Source: Clarkia xantiana subsp. parviflora
Taxonomy: Eukaryota; Streptophyta; Magnoliopsida; Myrtales; Onagraceae
Direction of reading: 5' to 3'
NCBI GenBank assembly: GCA_036873135.1
Contig: JAPTYO010000003.1
Coordinates: 31,810,763-31,874,762 of the forward strand
Length of the DNA: 64,000 nucleotides
Shown: positions 20,570 to 32,902 of the stretch, in pieces
Position numbering within the stretch: the first letter of the stretch is position 1
Layout: the number at the start of each line of letters is the position of its first letter
Notes under the pieces: model-generated
The model's database searches: none
Seen by the model: the letters and a program-made list of their open reading frames with translations, nothing else
What the model was told of the DNA's origin: nothing
Position numbers and translations under genes: made by a program

Positions 20570-20760
20570 GAATGTATAGCTTTCCACATACAATATATCC
20601 TTGTGCATACTAGATCACTAGATTAGCTTAGCTTGTGAACTAAGTTAGTTTAGTTAGTTAGATCTTCTTACTAGTATATATACTAGTCCTATACATTGTA
20701 ACACATGATTTTGGTTGATCAATACATTTCATATTCAATCTAAATCCTCCAAGCTTTATA
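20565..20760 (+). repeat. Right LTR of the copia element
   Basis: By eye this is identical along its whole length to the left LTR at 15357-15552. It is followed directly by the 5-bp target duplication aagca. Confidence 0.95.
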
Positions 20761-20765
20761 AAGCA

Positions 20766-22265
20766 CACGCACAACCATGAACTATTGGTATATTATATGA
20801 TGATATTCTAAAAATATTACAAATGCATATAATTTTATTATTTAGAAAATAATATAAATTTATACCAGTCATATATACATTTCTATATTTACCATTTTAA
20901 CCGATTTAATAATATTCTTTTTTTACAATCAAGTGTTGTAGTTATCAGGCTTGATTCCGTGGACAATTGAACTAATAAGCCTAACTTATTAGTTCCTATT
21001 TTTTTTAATCAATGCTTAAACACTATCTTAGGGTTGCTGGAGGTTTGGAAGTTATTACAAAATGATCGGTGCACCATTGACCAATTCGTAAGTCATATCC
21101 TTCAAATACTTATCCAAATTCTTAGTATCTTGATTTTAATGTGGCCTATCAGATACTAATTTATGTTACTTAAATTATTGTAGAATCAGAGCCTTCTTTA
21201 TCAAATTTTGACATAGTTGCCAATACCAAGTAAATGACGTTGGTATGATTATAATATTTATATCATCATCATATAATTTATTCTAAATTGATTTCTTTAA
21301 ATTTCTACATTTACTATATACATATAAGTTACATATTGTCACACCATGTAATCATTTTGTATTAAGAATGTAAATATACGAAACTTGAATTATTATGTAC
21401 CGTAATATATATTTTGCTCTACATATTCTTTATATATATATAGTCTCTTATTAAAATAAAGTTACGTTGAAAAAGCCATTGACTAATAATCAAATTTTGT
21501 GAAGCTAGAAATTTGGGTTTTATTGAGAGTAGTTTATGTCGTAGAAAAACAATATCTCTTTACATTATCGAAAAAAAATAATACTAAGTAGCGTTACTAA
21601 AAAAATATATAGGTTATTAATGCAAAATTATTTAATTGATAAATTATTTTAAGCCATACTCATATAACTACCTATAAAATCATATTAATTTTATAAATTA
21701 TTTGTTAATATATATAGAACAATAAATAATTATTAAACATAAATAAACCTAAGAAATCATATAAACTAAAGACACTCATGTTGCATTAATTCACCACCAT
21801 TCACCCTAAATTTGCATCCTAAAGAAGAATAGGGAATGCATTGTTCAAATATAATTTCAATGTTTTTAGTTTTGCATATATTTGTTCAAAAACATTGAAA
21901 TTATATTTGAACTATGCAAATTCCCTTCTTTATTTATGCAATTTTTTCAAATTATTTTTATTTTTCAAATATAATTTCAATGTTTTTAGTTTTGTAAAAT
22001 TTCTTTTAACGCTAAACACAATTTTCTTACCTCGATTTTTCTATTATATATTAGTTATAGTCTTATAAAAATTATATATAATGTTGATTATTTCACTATT
22101 ATGAGATATTTTAAATAATAATTAGTATTTAATACTTTAAATAAACTAATATATTAATATTAATTAATTTATATCCAAAAAATATATATTTTTTTTAAAT
22201 AATATTGCATTTTCAAAAAAAAAAATAGATAATTTTTTTTAGCTTTAATTTTATTTAGAAATTTT
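20766..22265. other. AT-rich intergenic region, possible Helitron body
   Basis: I see no gene. The right edge carries a Helitron-type terminus (22266-22294), so part of this region may be a non-autonomous Helitron. A possible 5' start (tctcttattaaa at 21444) is preceded by G rather than the expected A and is not firm. Confidence 0.4.
21844..21987. repeat. 24-bp inverted plus direct repeat
   Basis: The 24-bp word starting ttcaaatataatttcaatg occurs at 21844-21867, as an exact reverse complement at 21888-21911 (20-bp loop), and again in direct orientation at 21964-21987. The first pair can form a perfect hairpin. Confidence 0.9.
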
Positions 22266-22294
22266 CCCGCGCGGTGCGCGGGGTTAGTGGCTAG
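22266..22294 (+). mobile_element. Candidate Helitron 3' terminus
   Basis: A perfect GC hairpin (CCCGCGC, loop ggt, GCGCGGG, 22266-22282) is followed eight bases later by CTAG and then T. Helitrons end with a short GC-rich hairpin about 10 bases before CTRR and insert before T. The hairpin stands out sharply in an AT-rich region. Confidence 0.6.
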
Positions 22295-22295
22295 T

Positions 22296-23097
22296 TATAT
22301 AATACTATTCACGAGGAAAAAGTAAAATATAACTACGTGTAATGGTGTAAAAGACCCGCATCAATGTCAACTTGAACTTGGCCAAAAAAAAAATGTCAAC
22401 TTAAACCGCTGAGATTAGGAGTACAATATGTATATATATCGCAATGTGTTTCAAATTTTACATTAAGAATATATCATACATATTATATTTGTTTCACAAT
22501 TAAAATAATTTATATATGCATCAGAATGGTTCATATAAAGAGTAAAAGACTAATTATAATATAATTTAAAAAAACAAAAATTACACTCGGAAGATGTCTG
22601 CTAAATCATAATATTTTTATATTTCAGAAATGATACGAATTCTGAAATCCATTGATTCCGAATTGTGGGGAACGTTACACCACGTAATTTCTTATAAATT
22701 TAAAGGTAATTTAATTTCTCTCACAATTTGAAATTCGACAAAATTCCATGTCTGAATCCATACCAATTTCTCTTTATAATTATATATATATATGGTTTCT
22801 ACTTCCTAGTACTCTGTCGCGGTCGTATAAAAAAAAACCCACGTAGGGAATGACGATAGCGTAACAGCTAAGATTTGTCTACATTCTTCGATTAAAACAT
22901 TTAATCTATTGAGCTATATAATGATTCCCATTCCGAAATTAGTGTTCCTAAAAGTTCCGAGTATGAGTATGTGTAGTATACCCTTAGAGTTGTCACAAAT
23001 TACAAAGAATACCACTCTCTCACAAATCGGTACTCAGAGGAACACTAGTTCGGAATGTATATCATCCTCCTTTCAAAACACGTTATACTTTTGAGTT
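22296..23097. other. AT-rich intergenic region, no gene seen
   Basis: No coding or RNA gene recognised, only short low-complexity frames. Confidence 0.5.
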
Positions 23098-23590
23098 AAT
23101 AACCTATGAAATGTCTGAATTCTAACTCATGTTAATCTGAGAGATCTGGATTTTCAAAAGTTAAGTTAGAAGGTCTATATTTTCATCTTTGTTAAACTTT
23201 AGTTTTCCGTCCATTTTTAGGAATAAATTTAACAGAATTGTGTGAAATGACACTTTTACCCTTTTTTCCGGAGCTTTGGGCAGCCTTGGCGGTCACCGGC
23301 GGTATTTTCCGGCGAAGAATAATGTTTTTTTTTTGCTTTAAGGGGCATTTTCGTCTTTTCAAGTCAAGCATGTGAGGGGCACACTTTAGTCTGATGACAT
23401 TTTTGGAATTTAAGTTTATTTCCGGTCACATGCCAAACATGTGTCCAAATTTCGTCAGTTTTAACGGAAAAAATTGACGGAGACCTCTTATATCAACAAA
23501 GTTTGAAATTCAGACATTCCAAATTAACTTTTAAAAATTCAGATATATCCGGTTAACATTGGTCAAAGTTCAGATATTTAATAGGTTATT
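23098..23590. mobile_element. Foldback element with ~150-bp inverted arms
   Basis: The left arm (aataacctatgaaatgtctgaa...) is matched in inverted orientation by the right arm ending ataggttatt at 23590. Shared words along the arms include 'ttttaaaagttaa', 'catctttgttaa' and 'ttccgtc'. The central part is more GC-rich (ggcggtcaccggcggt) and codes for nothing. No target duplication is evident. It looks like a non-autonomous DNA transposon related in structure to those at 45686 and 25571. Confidence 0.6.
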
Positions 23591-23599
23591 ATTAACCCT

Positions 23600-25570
23600 A
23601 TATTAGCGTTGGTTTGAAATTGTGCCATAAAACTTATAAATAGGCTTATTTATTAACTATTTTGATAATTTAAAAAAGAAAAACATCTAATTATTTTACT
23701 TACAAGTGATTAGGCTGGCTAAACATTGTCTTCAATTAATAGTTCTATTTCTGAAAGTTCTTAAGGGATGTCTCTGATATTTATTAATCGTCAATCTTGT
23801 GATTTTGGTGTATTCCAGTTGATTTTCTGAAAATCTTATAGTAAAACTCTTTACGAGTGGGGGCTAATAAGTAATATATATCACATTTAGAAAAGAGACT
23901 GTACACGACTCAAAATCAAAACTCGCTAACTTTTATTTGTAGTTATAGATTCATTTTTCGAAGTTAGTGCATATATAAGGTTCGTGATCTTTATTTGTGA
24001 TTCGTGTTCGTATCGACACTTATACTCTACCCTAAATATAATGTTACTTAGGTGTACGAATATCTATAGATTTCCACCAAAAGAAATTATATATATATAT
24101 TGTAAAATGGATATTATCATTTTTTTTCTGAGTAAAAACTATTATCAACTATATTTTTTGGAAGTGGCAAAAAAAAAACTACATTTTTTTTTGGAAAAGT
24201 ACAAATAATGAAGCTTTGTTTATAATTATATTTTTCTTTTCCATTAGTTTTATTTAAGGTTAATAACTAAATGGATGTTATGGCAAAAAAAGAAGCTAAA
24301 TCAATGAATTTTGACCTAATACTTATAATTGCTATTCGAATATTAATTTTTAAAATTTGGGTACATGAATTTTTAATTTATGAGAAAATTGTTACATCAG
24401 TAACAATTTATATCACGCTAGACTGAAAATGAGCATGTTTCGGCACGTGAAGTCTTGTGATGTGTACCTAAAACGAATTTGACTGTAATTTGAAAAGATT
24501 GCAACGAAATACTTTCAATTTGACCGGAGCGAGCAAAGCTCTTAATAAAACAATTTTAGGTCCACCCATATAAAATAGAAAGAAAATATTAACAAATCAC
24601 AAATATTGCTACGGCCTACGAGGCAATCGGATCGTATTCAAATAAAAATATTATTCTCCGAAATAAATAAAACAAATAGGGGGGCCACAATTTTCGTACA
24701 ATGTAACTCTTTTGGCAGGTAAAATAAATAGGTTAGGTATATACAATAATTAATATAATAATTAATAAAAATAGGCCGTACGGCATACGATCCCTTTCTA
24801 ATCGTTGGGTAAAACTACGATGCGACTGATTGTACGTTAAACTATACGACCCTGCCAATAATAAAGGGGCACTCTGCTTCAGTACAGCTGTCACCTTCTG
24901 TACTAGACTCATTTCTGATCTGAGCCCCACGCGCCTGGTCATAAAAGTACGTGTCACGTCGTTCGTTAACGCTCCAAGACGCGCGTGCTTTTGAAACTGA
25001 ATACAGCGCTTAAATTAATAACATTTAATTAATTATTAATTCAGTTTAATGAGAAATTAATAATTGTTACTTTTTCGAATAATATAGTTAATGGTTGCTT
25101 TTTGTATGTAATTTCATTTTTGTAATACACTTTTTTTACGAACTAAATTTGAACTAGTCGGGCTCCTCGGCTTAAGCGAAAAGTCGGTATCAATGATGAG
25201 TCAAATAATCAGGTGGACGTGTCACTTATAGATAAGAAGTTGTGCTTATGTGAGCAGAATAAATGTTATTATAAGATATAAAGTAACATAAAATATAAAT
25301 ATAATATTTTGTTGGTTATAAATAATAATATCTGTAAATAATGTAGCTTTTATTTTAACGTTGTTTAACTAGAAAGTTTTAGATTTCAAACCGCCAGGTT
25401 TTAAATAGCGGTAATTTAATTAAAATATTAAGTTTCACTTAATTATTTTAATGTGTTAAACTTTAGAAGGATGTTAGTAGTTATTTGCTTAACGATAATT
25501 TTTTTTTTTACTATACTAAACCGCTGGAGATGTTATATTGACAGACTAAGTGCATTGTTGATTATTAATA
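23600..25570. other. Intergenic region with a GC-richer patch
   Basis: Mostly AT-rich with no recognisable gene. About 24760-25010 is noticeably richer in GC (cgtacggcat, acgcgcctgg, gacgcgcgtgc) and has a 74-codon minus frame that matches nothing I know. A 23-bp word in it (aaactacgatgcgactgatt then gta, near 24813) recurs exactly near 26694, beyond the foldback element. Confidence 0.45.
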
Positions 25571-26403
25571 GGGATTAAGTAACTTTTCATACCACTTCTT
25601 TGCACAGAATCCACTTTTGGTACCACTTCTATTTTTTGTATACTTTTTGTACCAATGTTTTCAACTTTGTATCATTTTGGTACCACCGTTAACTTTCCGT
25701 CCAAATTGGCCGTTAAGTGGCATGTGGCATGTGTCATGCACGTGACCGCCCTAAACTTTTGAATTTGTTTCAATTTAGTCCATCTAATGCATCCCTAACT
25801 TTTAATTTGTTCAATTTAGCCCTAAAATTTTCAAGTCGAACCCTTGACCCAAATTGACCTAGCTGGACCTAGCCTAGGGCTAGGTCCAGCTAGGCCAATT
25901 AGGACCTAGCCCCAATTGGGTTCAATTGGGGCTAGGTCCAATTGACCCAGCCGGACCTAGCCTAGGGCTAGGTCCGACCCTGGGTTGGGTTCGCCGGACC
26001 CAGGCGACCCTGAGCCAGGGTCGCCTGACCCAGGCGAACCCGACCCAGGGTCGCCTGACCCAGGCGAACCCGACCCAGGGTCGGACGTAGCCCTAGGCTA
26101 GGTCCGGCTAGGTCCGGCTAGGTCAATTTGGGTCAAGGGTTCGATTTGGAAATTTTAGGGCTAAATTGAACAAATTAAAAGTTAGGGATGCATTAGATGG
26201 ACTAAATTGAAACAAATTCAAAAGTTTAGGGCGGTCACGTGCATGACACATGCCACTTAACGGCCAATTAAGACGGAAAGTTAACGGTGGTACCAAAAGG
26301 ATACAAAGTTGAAAACATTGGTACCAAAAGTATACAAAAAAATAGAAGTGATACCAAAAGTGGATTTTGTGCAAAGAAGTGGTATGGAAAAATACTTAAT
26401 CCC
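25571..26403. mobile_element. Mutator-like foldback element, 9-bp target duplication
   Basis: Two arms of about 300 bp (25571 to ~25870, and ~26103 to 26403) are near-perfect reverse complements, starting GGGATTAAGTA. The element is flanked by an exact 9-bp repeat, ttattaata (25562-25570 and 26404-26412). Long TIRs plus 9-bp duplications are typical of Mutator-like elements. The ~230-bp centre is a GC-rich run of nested palindromes built from 'ctaggtccagctagg' and 'gacccaggcgaacc' units, including a 30-bp unit repeated in tandem (26016-26075). There is no transposase. Almost the whole element could fold into one hairpin. Confidence 0.88.
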
Positions 26404-26412
26404 TTATTAATA

Positions 26413-27341
26413 AGACTGAACATTATATACTGGGATGATTTTAAGAATCGTTACTAATAATTTATTTTATAATATTGAAAAAGGCGTGTTATTATTATCT
26501 GTATCATGTAAGTGGCTTGATTTAGAATGTTGCATCAAAATATTTGTATTCGATTATTTAACTTATTTACTATATATATATATATATACTTTTGCTATCA
26601 TAAACAACTGATATTTCTAAACAAAAAAAAAAGTGAACATTTTGAAAGGAAAATGTAGGGTGAGCTCAGGACAAATAAGCGGGATTTTCAGAAACTACGA
26701 TGCGACTGATTGTAGCATTTTCCAAAATTTGACACTATTGTTTCTAGCCCAAGCCCGAAATTAAACATTTGAAGAAAAAAATACGACTTGGTCAAGACTA
26801 TCTTATTCAGGACAGGGTAAGGACAACCCGAATTTACACCTAAAATTGAAAATAAATCTTAATATTTTCAACTCAAAATAAAAGTTCAAGTTCAAACATT
26901 CATCAAAATCATGAACACATACATCAAGTTCACAAACACATTCATCAAGTTCACACTCCCACAGATAGATCAAGTAATGTGAATTACTTAGTTATATTAT
27001 TTAGGTTGTAAAATATTGAACTAATGTAAGTAACTCGGAACATTCGTGACTTTTCTAATTGGGAGTAAAAGATCCTTCTATACGGGCTCGGATACAATTT
27101 CAAATCGAGCTTTCATAACGGGTTACTCGAAACTTCGAATTTGTCGGAATTTATGCTCCGCCTTAACAAAATTTACAACATTTCATTCATATGTTTGGAT
27201 TATGTTTGTCCATGCATTTTGATACTGTGCACATGTAATTGTTCGAATTGTGTTGTCAAATGCACTTTCTTTAAGTTCTCTTGCAGTTTTTCTTTTAAGC
27301 TTTTTCTTTCAATAATGTGCTACGTACAAAAATCTAAATTA
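26413..27341. other. AT-rich intergenic region, no gene seen
   Basis: No coding, RNA or clear transposon feature recognised beyond the 23-bp repeat near 26694. Confidence 0.5.
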
Positions 27342-27344
27342 TAA

Positions 27345-27760
27345 GAGCATCCACAGTGGTATTACGTAAAGAATACGTAAACGTGGGTCCTACATGTTTA
27401 TTTAAGTAAAGCAACAAAAACTATCTACAGTGGTTTTACATAGCATTCCTTAAAGATGGGACCCACACGTAAATTTATGTTTTTACATAAAGCATTCCTT
27501 AAATTTAAGTAATGCACTATGTATTACGTAACCAATTTTTTATTATAAATTAATTCATTTTATAATTAATGCTAATATCTATTGGTGGTTGTTGGAAAAT
27601 TTAATAATAAAATATATTTAAGGAATATGTTTAAGTAATACGATTGCAGAGAAAATATTTTTTACGTGTGTCTTAAATTTACGTATTACTTAAAGTGTAC
27701 ATAAATGTCTACGTGGCAACTTTAAAGAATACAATTTAGGTAAAACCATTGTGGATGCTC
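27345..27760. mobile_element. Tourist/PIF-Harbinger MITE, TAA target duplication
   Basis: The inverted ends are GAGCATCCACAGTGGTATTAC (left) and the reverse complement of ACCATTGTGGATGCTC (right), flanked by TAA on both sides (27342-27344 and 27761-27763). The GAGCATC start and 3-bp TWA duplication are diagnostic of PIF/Harbinger MITEs. Length is 416 bp, non-coding, with internal inverted 'taagtaatacgt' repeats. Confidence 0.88.
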
Positions 27761-27763
27761 TAA

Positions 27764-29586
27764 TGAAATAATAATTCAATATTTTATCACAAAACTCAAT
27801 ATAAGTATCTAATATATATGATTACATCTATTAAATTTATTAGTGTAATTGTCTATTCAGTTATTTGCAGATATATAATTCTATAGTTCACTTGATTTTA
27901 TTTTTCAATTTATAAGACTATTTGAAACTATTATTAAATAATTTTAATACATAGTTAGAGCACTATATAACTAATATGGCTACTCCTTTATTAATTTTGA
28001 CTTAACCAATGCGAAATTTTAAAAACATGCATGTTCATAGTTTTCTCAAACTTCATCGTACTAATTACTTTCCTGTGGATCCGTCAATAAATAAATAACT
28101 ATTAAAAGTTATATAAACAATTAGTTGTTTATGCGGACGAAGCTATTAATAATAATGTATAATGGGTAATTATCCTCTTGATTTTAGTAATGTGTAGTTT
28201 TAATTTAAAAAAAAAATTTAATTTTTTAATAATCTTTTAAAATTTTATATTTACTTTTGATTTTATTTACATTAATTATTTATTTCTTACCCTTAATAAA
28301 ATTTCTGACTTCGTAGTTTGTAGTTGTGTATGTAATTCCACATGTTCCACTTTTACCCTTTTCCTTAATTGAGTGGAAGTGACATGCTTTTTGCAACTGG
28401 ATGCATTCATCATGCATCTCCAACATATTATATATATATATATAATAACAAACATCTAAACAGTCACCATCTAACTTGTGGGTTAGAGTTGAAGTTATAA
28501 TATCAAAATATACATTATATAAATAAACTTGAGTAGTTGAGTTTCGGTTTACAAAAAAAAAAAACATGAGTTAGGATAATTAGTTAAGTAATCCACTAAA
28601 TATATAATATATTTTTCGTAGTAAAAAAAGTTAACTAAATCTCAAATTTATTTCATTATAAGATTATATTCCCAACTTCATTAATTTGCAGGTTTAATTA
28701 ATTGTTTAATGATTTGCTGCCAATTACAAATTTTGATAGCATGTGGCAGACCAATGAGATTGTGAGATCATGTTTAGGCTTATAATCAGGCTGGGAGCCC
28801 TTAATTGCCACGGATCACGAGTCCATGACACCCTCATTGCAACTTTTTGTTGGTTATTATTTTGCAATAATTATATTTGTGTATATATTAATTAGTTTCT
28901 TCCATATTCTCTAATTTTGCTAGCAAATATCAGTATTTTTTTTTCTTTAAAATTATTCCCGCAGGAAATCAGAACTCGTCACTTTCTGATATAAATCTAT
29001 TGGGACTGATGAGTCTTAGAATGAAAATATTAAATCTAAAGAAACGTGTCAAAATCTTAACGGTAAGACGCGATCTAAGATATAAAAAATGGAGCAGAAG
29101 ATCTGTAACATGAACAATGACAATGCTTTTATCTTTTTAGGGGATGTTTGGCAATGCATAGGGGTGTTTTCAATGCTTCCTTGATCACATCAACAATAAT
29201 GCCACCGATACAAGCATATCGACGATTACTAGCTCCAGTATGTAGAGGCGAAATTATAAATTTTGTTCAAAGTAAAAATGAATTAGAAGCAAACAATTTA
29301 TAAAATAAATAAAGTAGCCAATATAATAATTTAAATGGTCAAATCGATAAAAAGAAATACAATTTTTTAGAGTTAGATACACGAATTGAAGGGACCAATT
29401 TTCCCCTCACGCATTAATAGCTTCGTCCTTAATATAGAATGTTTACTACACATCTAAAATAATCACCAATTATGTCGAGTTTAGATCGTATAGGGTAAGT
29501 ATTGATCATAAAGATTTTTTTAATTCCTAGGACTTCAATATGTTTTGAAGCTGATAAATATGGGATGAAGTTAGTCTAAGTAAAAC
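27764..29586. other. AT-rich intergenic region, no gene seen
   Basis: Several short frames occur but none resembles a protein family. About 28690-28860 is lower in simple sequence (gatttgctgccaattac..., gggagcccttaattgcc) but remains unidentified. Confidence 0.45.
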
Positions 29587-29589
29587 TAA

Positions 29590-29995
29590 GAGCACTTCCA
29601 ATGAGCAAATTTTTTAAGACATTTGCTTAGTTCGAAGTAAGAGGTTAGGATACAAATTGTCTTCACTACTAATTGTCCATCCACATTATTTTTTTCTCTT
29701 TCCTCTAAATTGTCTTAACGACATATCTGTATTTTCAAGATATTTAATTAATTTGTTTATTTTTAACAAAAATAAAAACTTACAAAGCTTTTAATTATAA
29801 GTAAATGTATTTTTATTTACTTATAAAAATCATATATATCTAAAATTGATTGTTTAGTGTGTCCAAAATGGTTTTTGACATTGTGAGTATTTTGGACAAA
29901 TTACATTTTTCTCTCTCTCCTATAACATATAATTTATATGACAATGAAGTGACTAAAAAGTCCATCAAAATGTATTTTGTCATTGTGAATTATAT
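29590..29995. mobile_element. PIF-like MITE family member, copy 1
   Basis: It starts GAGCACTTCCAATGAGCAAA after a TAA. It is collinear with the copy at 56042-56420: shared 'agacatttgcttagtt', 'ctaattgtcc', 'ttttcaagatattt' and 'gtgtccaaaatggttttt'. The right terminus is degraded. Confidence 0.7.
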
Positions 29996-29999
29996 TATC

Positions 30000-32200
30000 T
30001 CATATTTAAAAAATAAGCATTTTTTTTGGTAAAATAGGTAATTATTTTGTTAGGATGATTTAGATGTTTGGTCAATGGTTTTTTTTTTTGGCAAGACTCG
30101 GTCAATTAAATTGACTGGTAAATTTTCAAGGAAAAAAAAAAAAAAAAGTTGATTGACATATATATTGGGGTCAGGCATGGATGCCCGACCAGAGGACGAC
30201 CAGATGCATGGTATTCGTACATGTATGAGCTTAGCACAGCTGGTTCCACACGTTACTGTTCCTGTGTTACGATATCAACAGAAACCACAACTCTTTTAAG
30301 AACCAAACATGTCCCCTGTTTTTTAATTCATCCTAATTATTATTATATTTATAATTCTAAAACTTAGCTTAATGATTATTAATTTGTATTTCTATCATTT
30401 ATAAATTAATAAATGTTTTTATCTGTAAACCAACCAAAACAACATATTCACTTCTTTTTTTTCCCCAAAAAAGCAACATATTTACAATTACAAATAAATG
30501 TATAAATTACGTTGCGATACTGAAAAAAACTTTGATTAATTTATATATATCATTATAAGAACTTTATTTTTTTTAATTTTAAAAAAACTGGCTACCTGAT
30601 TTTTTTTTTGAACTAATTACTACATACGTTTCAACATTAATCAAAACTGGACGAAAATTAAGCATGTTTCCGTCATGTTGGGTCTTTTCATGTGTACTCA
30701 AGATGAATTCATATATAAGTTGAAAAATTGTAATAAAACATCTTCAATTATGCTCTCAATTGAAAGACACTCTTCGAATGGGCTGAAGTTCAATTGAGTA
30801 TTCAATTGAATATATTTCACTGCAATACTTTCAATTTATATTTGAATTAACATTAGGTACACATGAAAAGACCCACATAGCAGAGAAATACATATTTTTT
30901 AATTCAATTTGACGGGAATTAAAATGAAGGTAGCGATTTACTTAGAAGCCAAAAGTTCGAAAAAACCAATTTTAAATAAATAAAATTTATGTAGCAGTTT
31001 GTAAATTGATCAAAGTTCAAGTAGCAATTTAGTTATTAACGCAAAAAAATAATTATATCAGGTGTATTTATATAACTTGTTTTTTTTTGTTAAAATTAAT
31101 GATATCATAACTATTGCTAAGGGTTTTTTTTTGCCAAAATATTGCTGAAGGTCTTGAATTAAGTAATTTTCCCTCGTTATTCAACCAGAATAATATAAAG
31201 TCTAGTCTATAATTAACTACATAATAAACCGTGGCAAAAAAATCCATAATATATATACTATGATGATAGTCTTAATAATATATAATAACATATATTCTAT
31301 ACAAAAATACTGCAATCGTTGATGTGCCTATTGGTTGAATGGTTATCAACGAATCACCATGTAAATTGCATGTTCGTTTGTTTTTTACTGCTTAGGTTAA
31401 TATAAATGCAATTGGCACCGTTTCATATCATCCATTGTGTATGATAACAAGAATTATTCATAATAATTTAATATATATATATATATTTTTTTTGGTAAAA
31501 AATTTAATATTTTATTTGATGTGTATGGGTTTTCTTTTATCGTTGTGTAATAATATTACTATAATGTAATCTCTATCTAGTACGGGTGGAAATTTAAGTA
31601 CGCACTGCGAAACATCTTACTGTAAACTGTAAAGTGACGACATTTCTGGTGAAGTTAATGAACTGCTAAGCATTTAATGTCTTCATGATTATTTTACGGA
31701 TTTTTTTATATTTATATTGTAATTTTGTTTGTTAAATAAATATATACTGTAGTTGAAACTTGAACATTGTTAAATTATGTTAAATCATTATTCTTGAGAT
31801 ATTATAAGTAAAAATGACTTCCAAATGGTATATTGTACCAAACCAAATGTACGTATACTTCAATTTTCAACTTCGACTTATATATACATTATATATAAGA
31901 CTTCAAGCGTATGCACTGTTTTTTTTTTCGCCATTAATCATATGCACTGTTGAGCGTTGAGGCAAGAAATTTAAAAGTGTATTACCATTTCTTGAAAAGA
32001 ACCTATACTGTGAAAGATACGACATAAGTAAAAATTGAAATTTCAGAAAGTGGCAATTTTTATTTTGTTTTGAAATATCTGAAAGTAGTAAATAATGAGT
32101 GAATAAATCAAATATTGTGTGTACTGTAAGAACATTAATGTTGGACTAGTGACAAAAAGTGATGTATCCACTTGCTTGCTGGATATTCGTACACTCCACC
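30000..32200. other. Intergenic region upstream of SPL14
   Basis: No gene seen. It includes a foldback element at 30590-31040. SPL14 5' UTR sequence probably begins near 32200-32350. Confidence 0.5.
30590..31040. mobile_element. Candidate foldback element
   Basis: The left half (ttgaactaattactacata... gcatgtttccgtcatgttgggtc) is mirrored in the right half (aaaagacccacatag... gtagcagtttgtaaattgatcaaagttcaagtagcaattt). A related, shorter sequence lies near 24300-24520 (gagcatgtttcggcacgtg..., tgtgtacctaaaacgaattt). No target duplication was determined. Confidence 0.5.
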
Positions 32201-32902
32201 ACGAGACCGCAAGTTTTACGTGAAAAAGTTGCTTCCTTTTTTATATTTCTTCCATTTCCGCTGAAAAAGGATTTTCAGCAACGAAAATTATTTACAGAGA
32301 GAAGAGGTCTTGGATTCTTCGTCTTAAGTCAGTCCTCCTCTGGACGGCCATTTTACCTACAACCCTCCATTCTCGCTTCAATTTACGCTTTCTGCCCCAC
32401 CGCCGAAAGACAAGTTTGTTACAAGGAAGGTAAAGACAGCTGAAGCAGAAGAGATAGATTGTTCATCGTCTTTGCTTGGGATTTCGTCAATACGCGCTGC
32501 GGATTTCTACTTCTTTTGGAAAATCTGAGCGAAATATCGGATATTGGATGAGATTCCAGATCTGGGTCTGCTGCGGAAGTTGTTGATTTCGCGATTCGGT
32601 GAAGATGGTAGTGATTCGCTACTGATTCTTCAAAGGTATGGCTCTGATTCGTTTTCCGGACTGTTTGACTGATTTTAGGGTTAATTAGCTTCATACGAAG
32701 CGATAAATCTGAAAACTTGAGGTTGAATCTTGATTTCCTCCTTAAATCTAGCTTCATAGCTACCTGCCTGCTGATATAATCCCGATTCAGTTTAATAAAC
32801 TTCAATTTTCCTGTGGAAAATTCCGTTTTTGATGAGTCAAACCCAATTTATTTCCATTTTCTTGCTCAGGTTACTGCTTTCAAGGTTTTACAATACCCAG
32901 AG

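Larger units (their letters stand above)
15357..20760 (+). mobile_element. Complete Ty1/copia LTR retrotransposon
   Basis: The 5404-bp element has two 196-bp LTRs that look identical by eye, and a 5-bp target duplication (aagca at 15352-15356 and 20761-20765). A primer-binding site for initiator tRNA-Met follows the left LTR directly (15553-15564), and a polypurine tract (about 20533-20562) precedes the right one. A single open frame encodes gag-protease-integrase-RT-RNase H, which is the copia order. Identical LTRs, an unbroken frame and an exact target duplication indicate a very recent insertion, and the element may still be able to move. The LTRs begin TATA and end TATA rather than TG...CA. 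Confidence 0.96.

Noticed and set aside
24733..24957. 74-codon minus frame in a GC-richer patch
   Set aside because: No recognisable domain, a hydrophobic low-complexity end and no conserved neighbours; too weak to call a gene.
32159..32805. Frames of 94 (plus) and 128 (minus) codons before SPL14
   Set aside because: They overlap what is probably the SPL14 5' UTR and its intron; no family resemblance.
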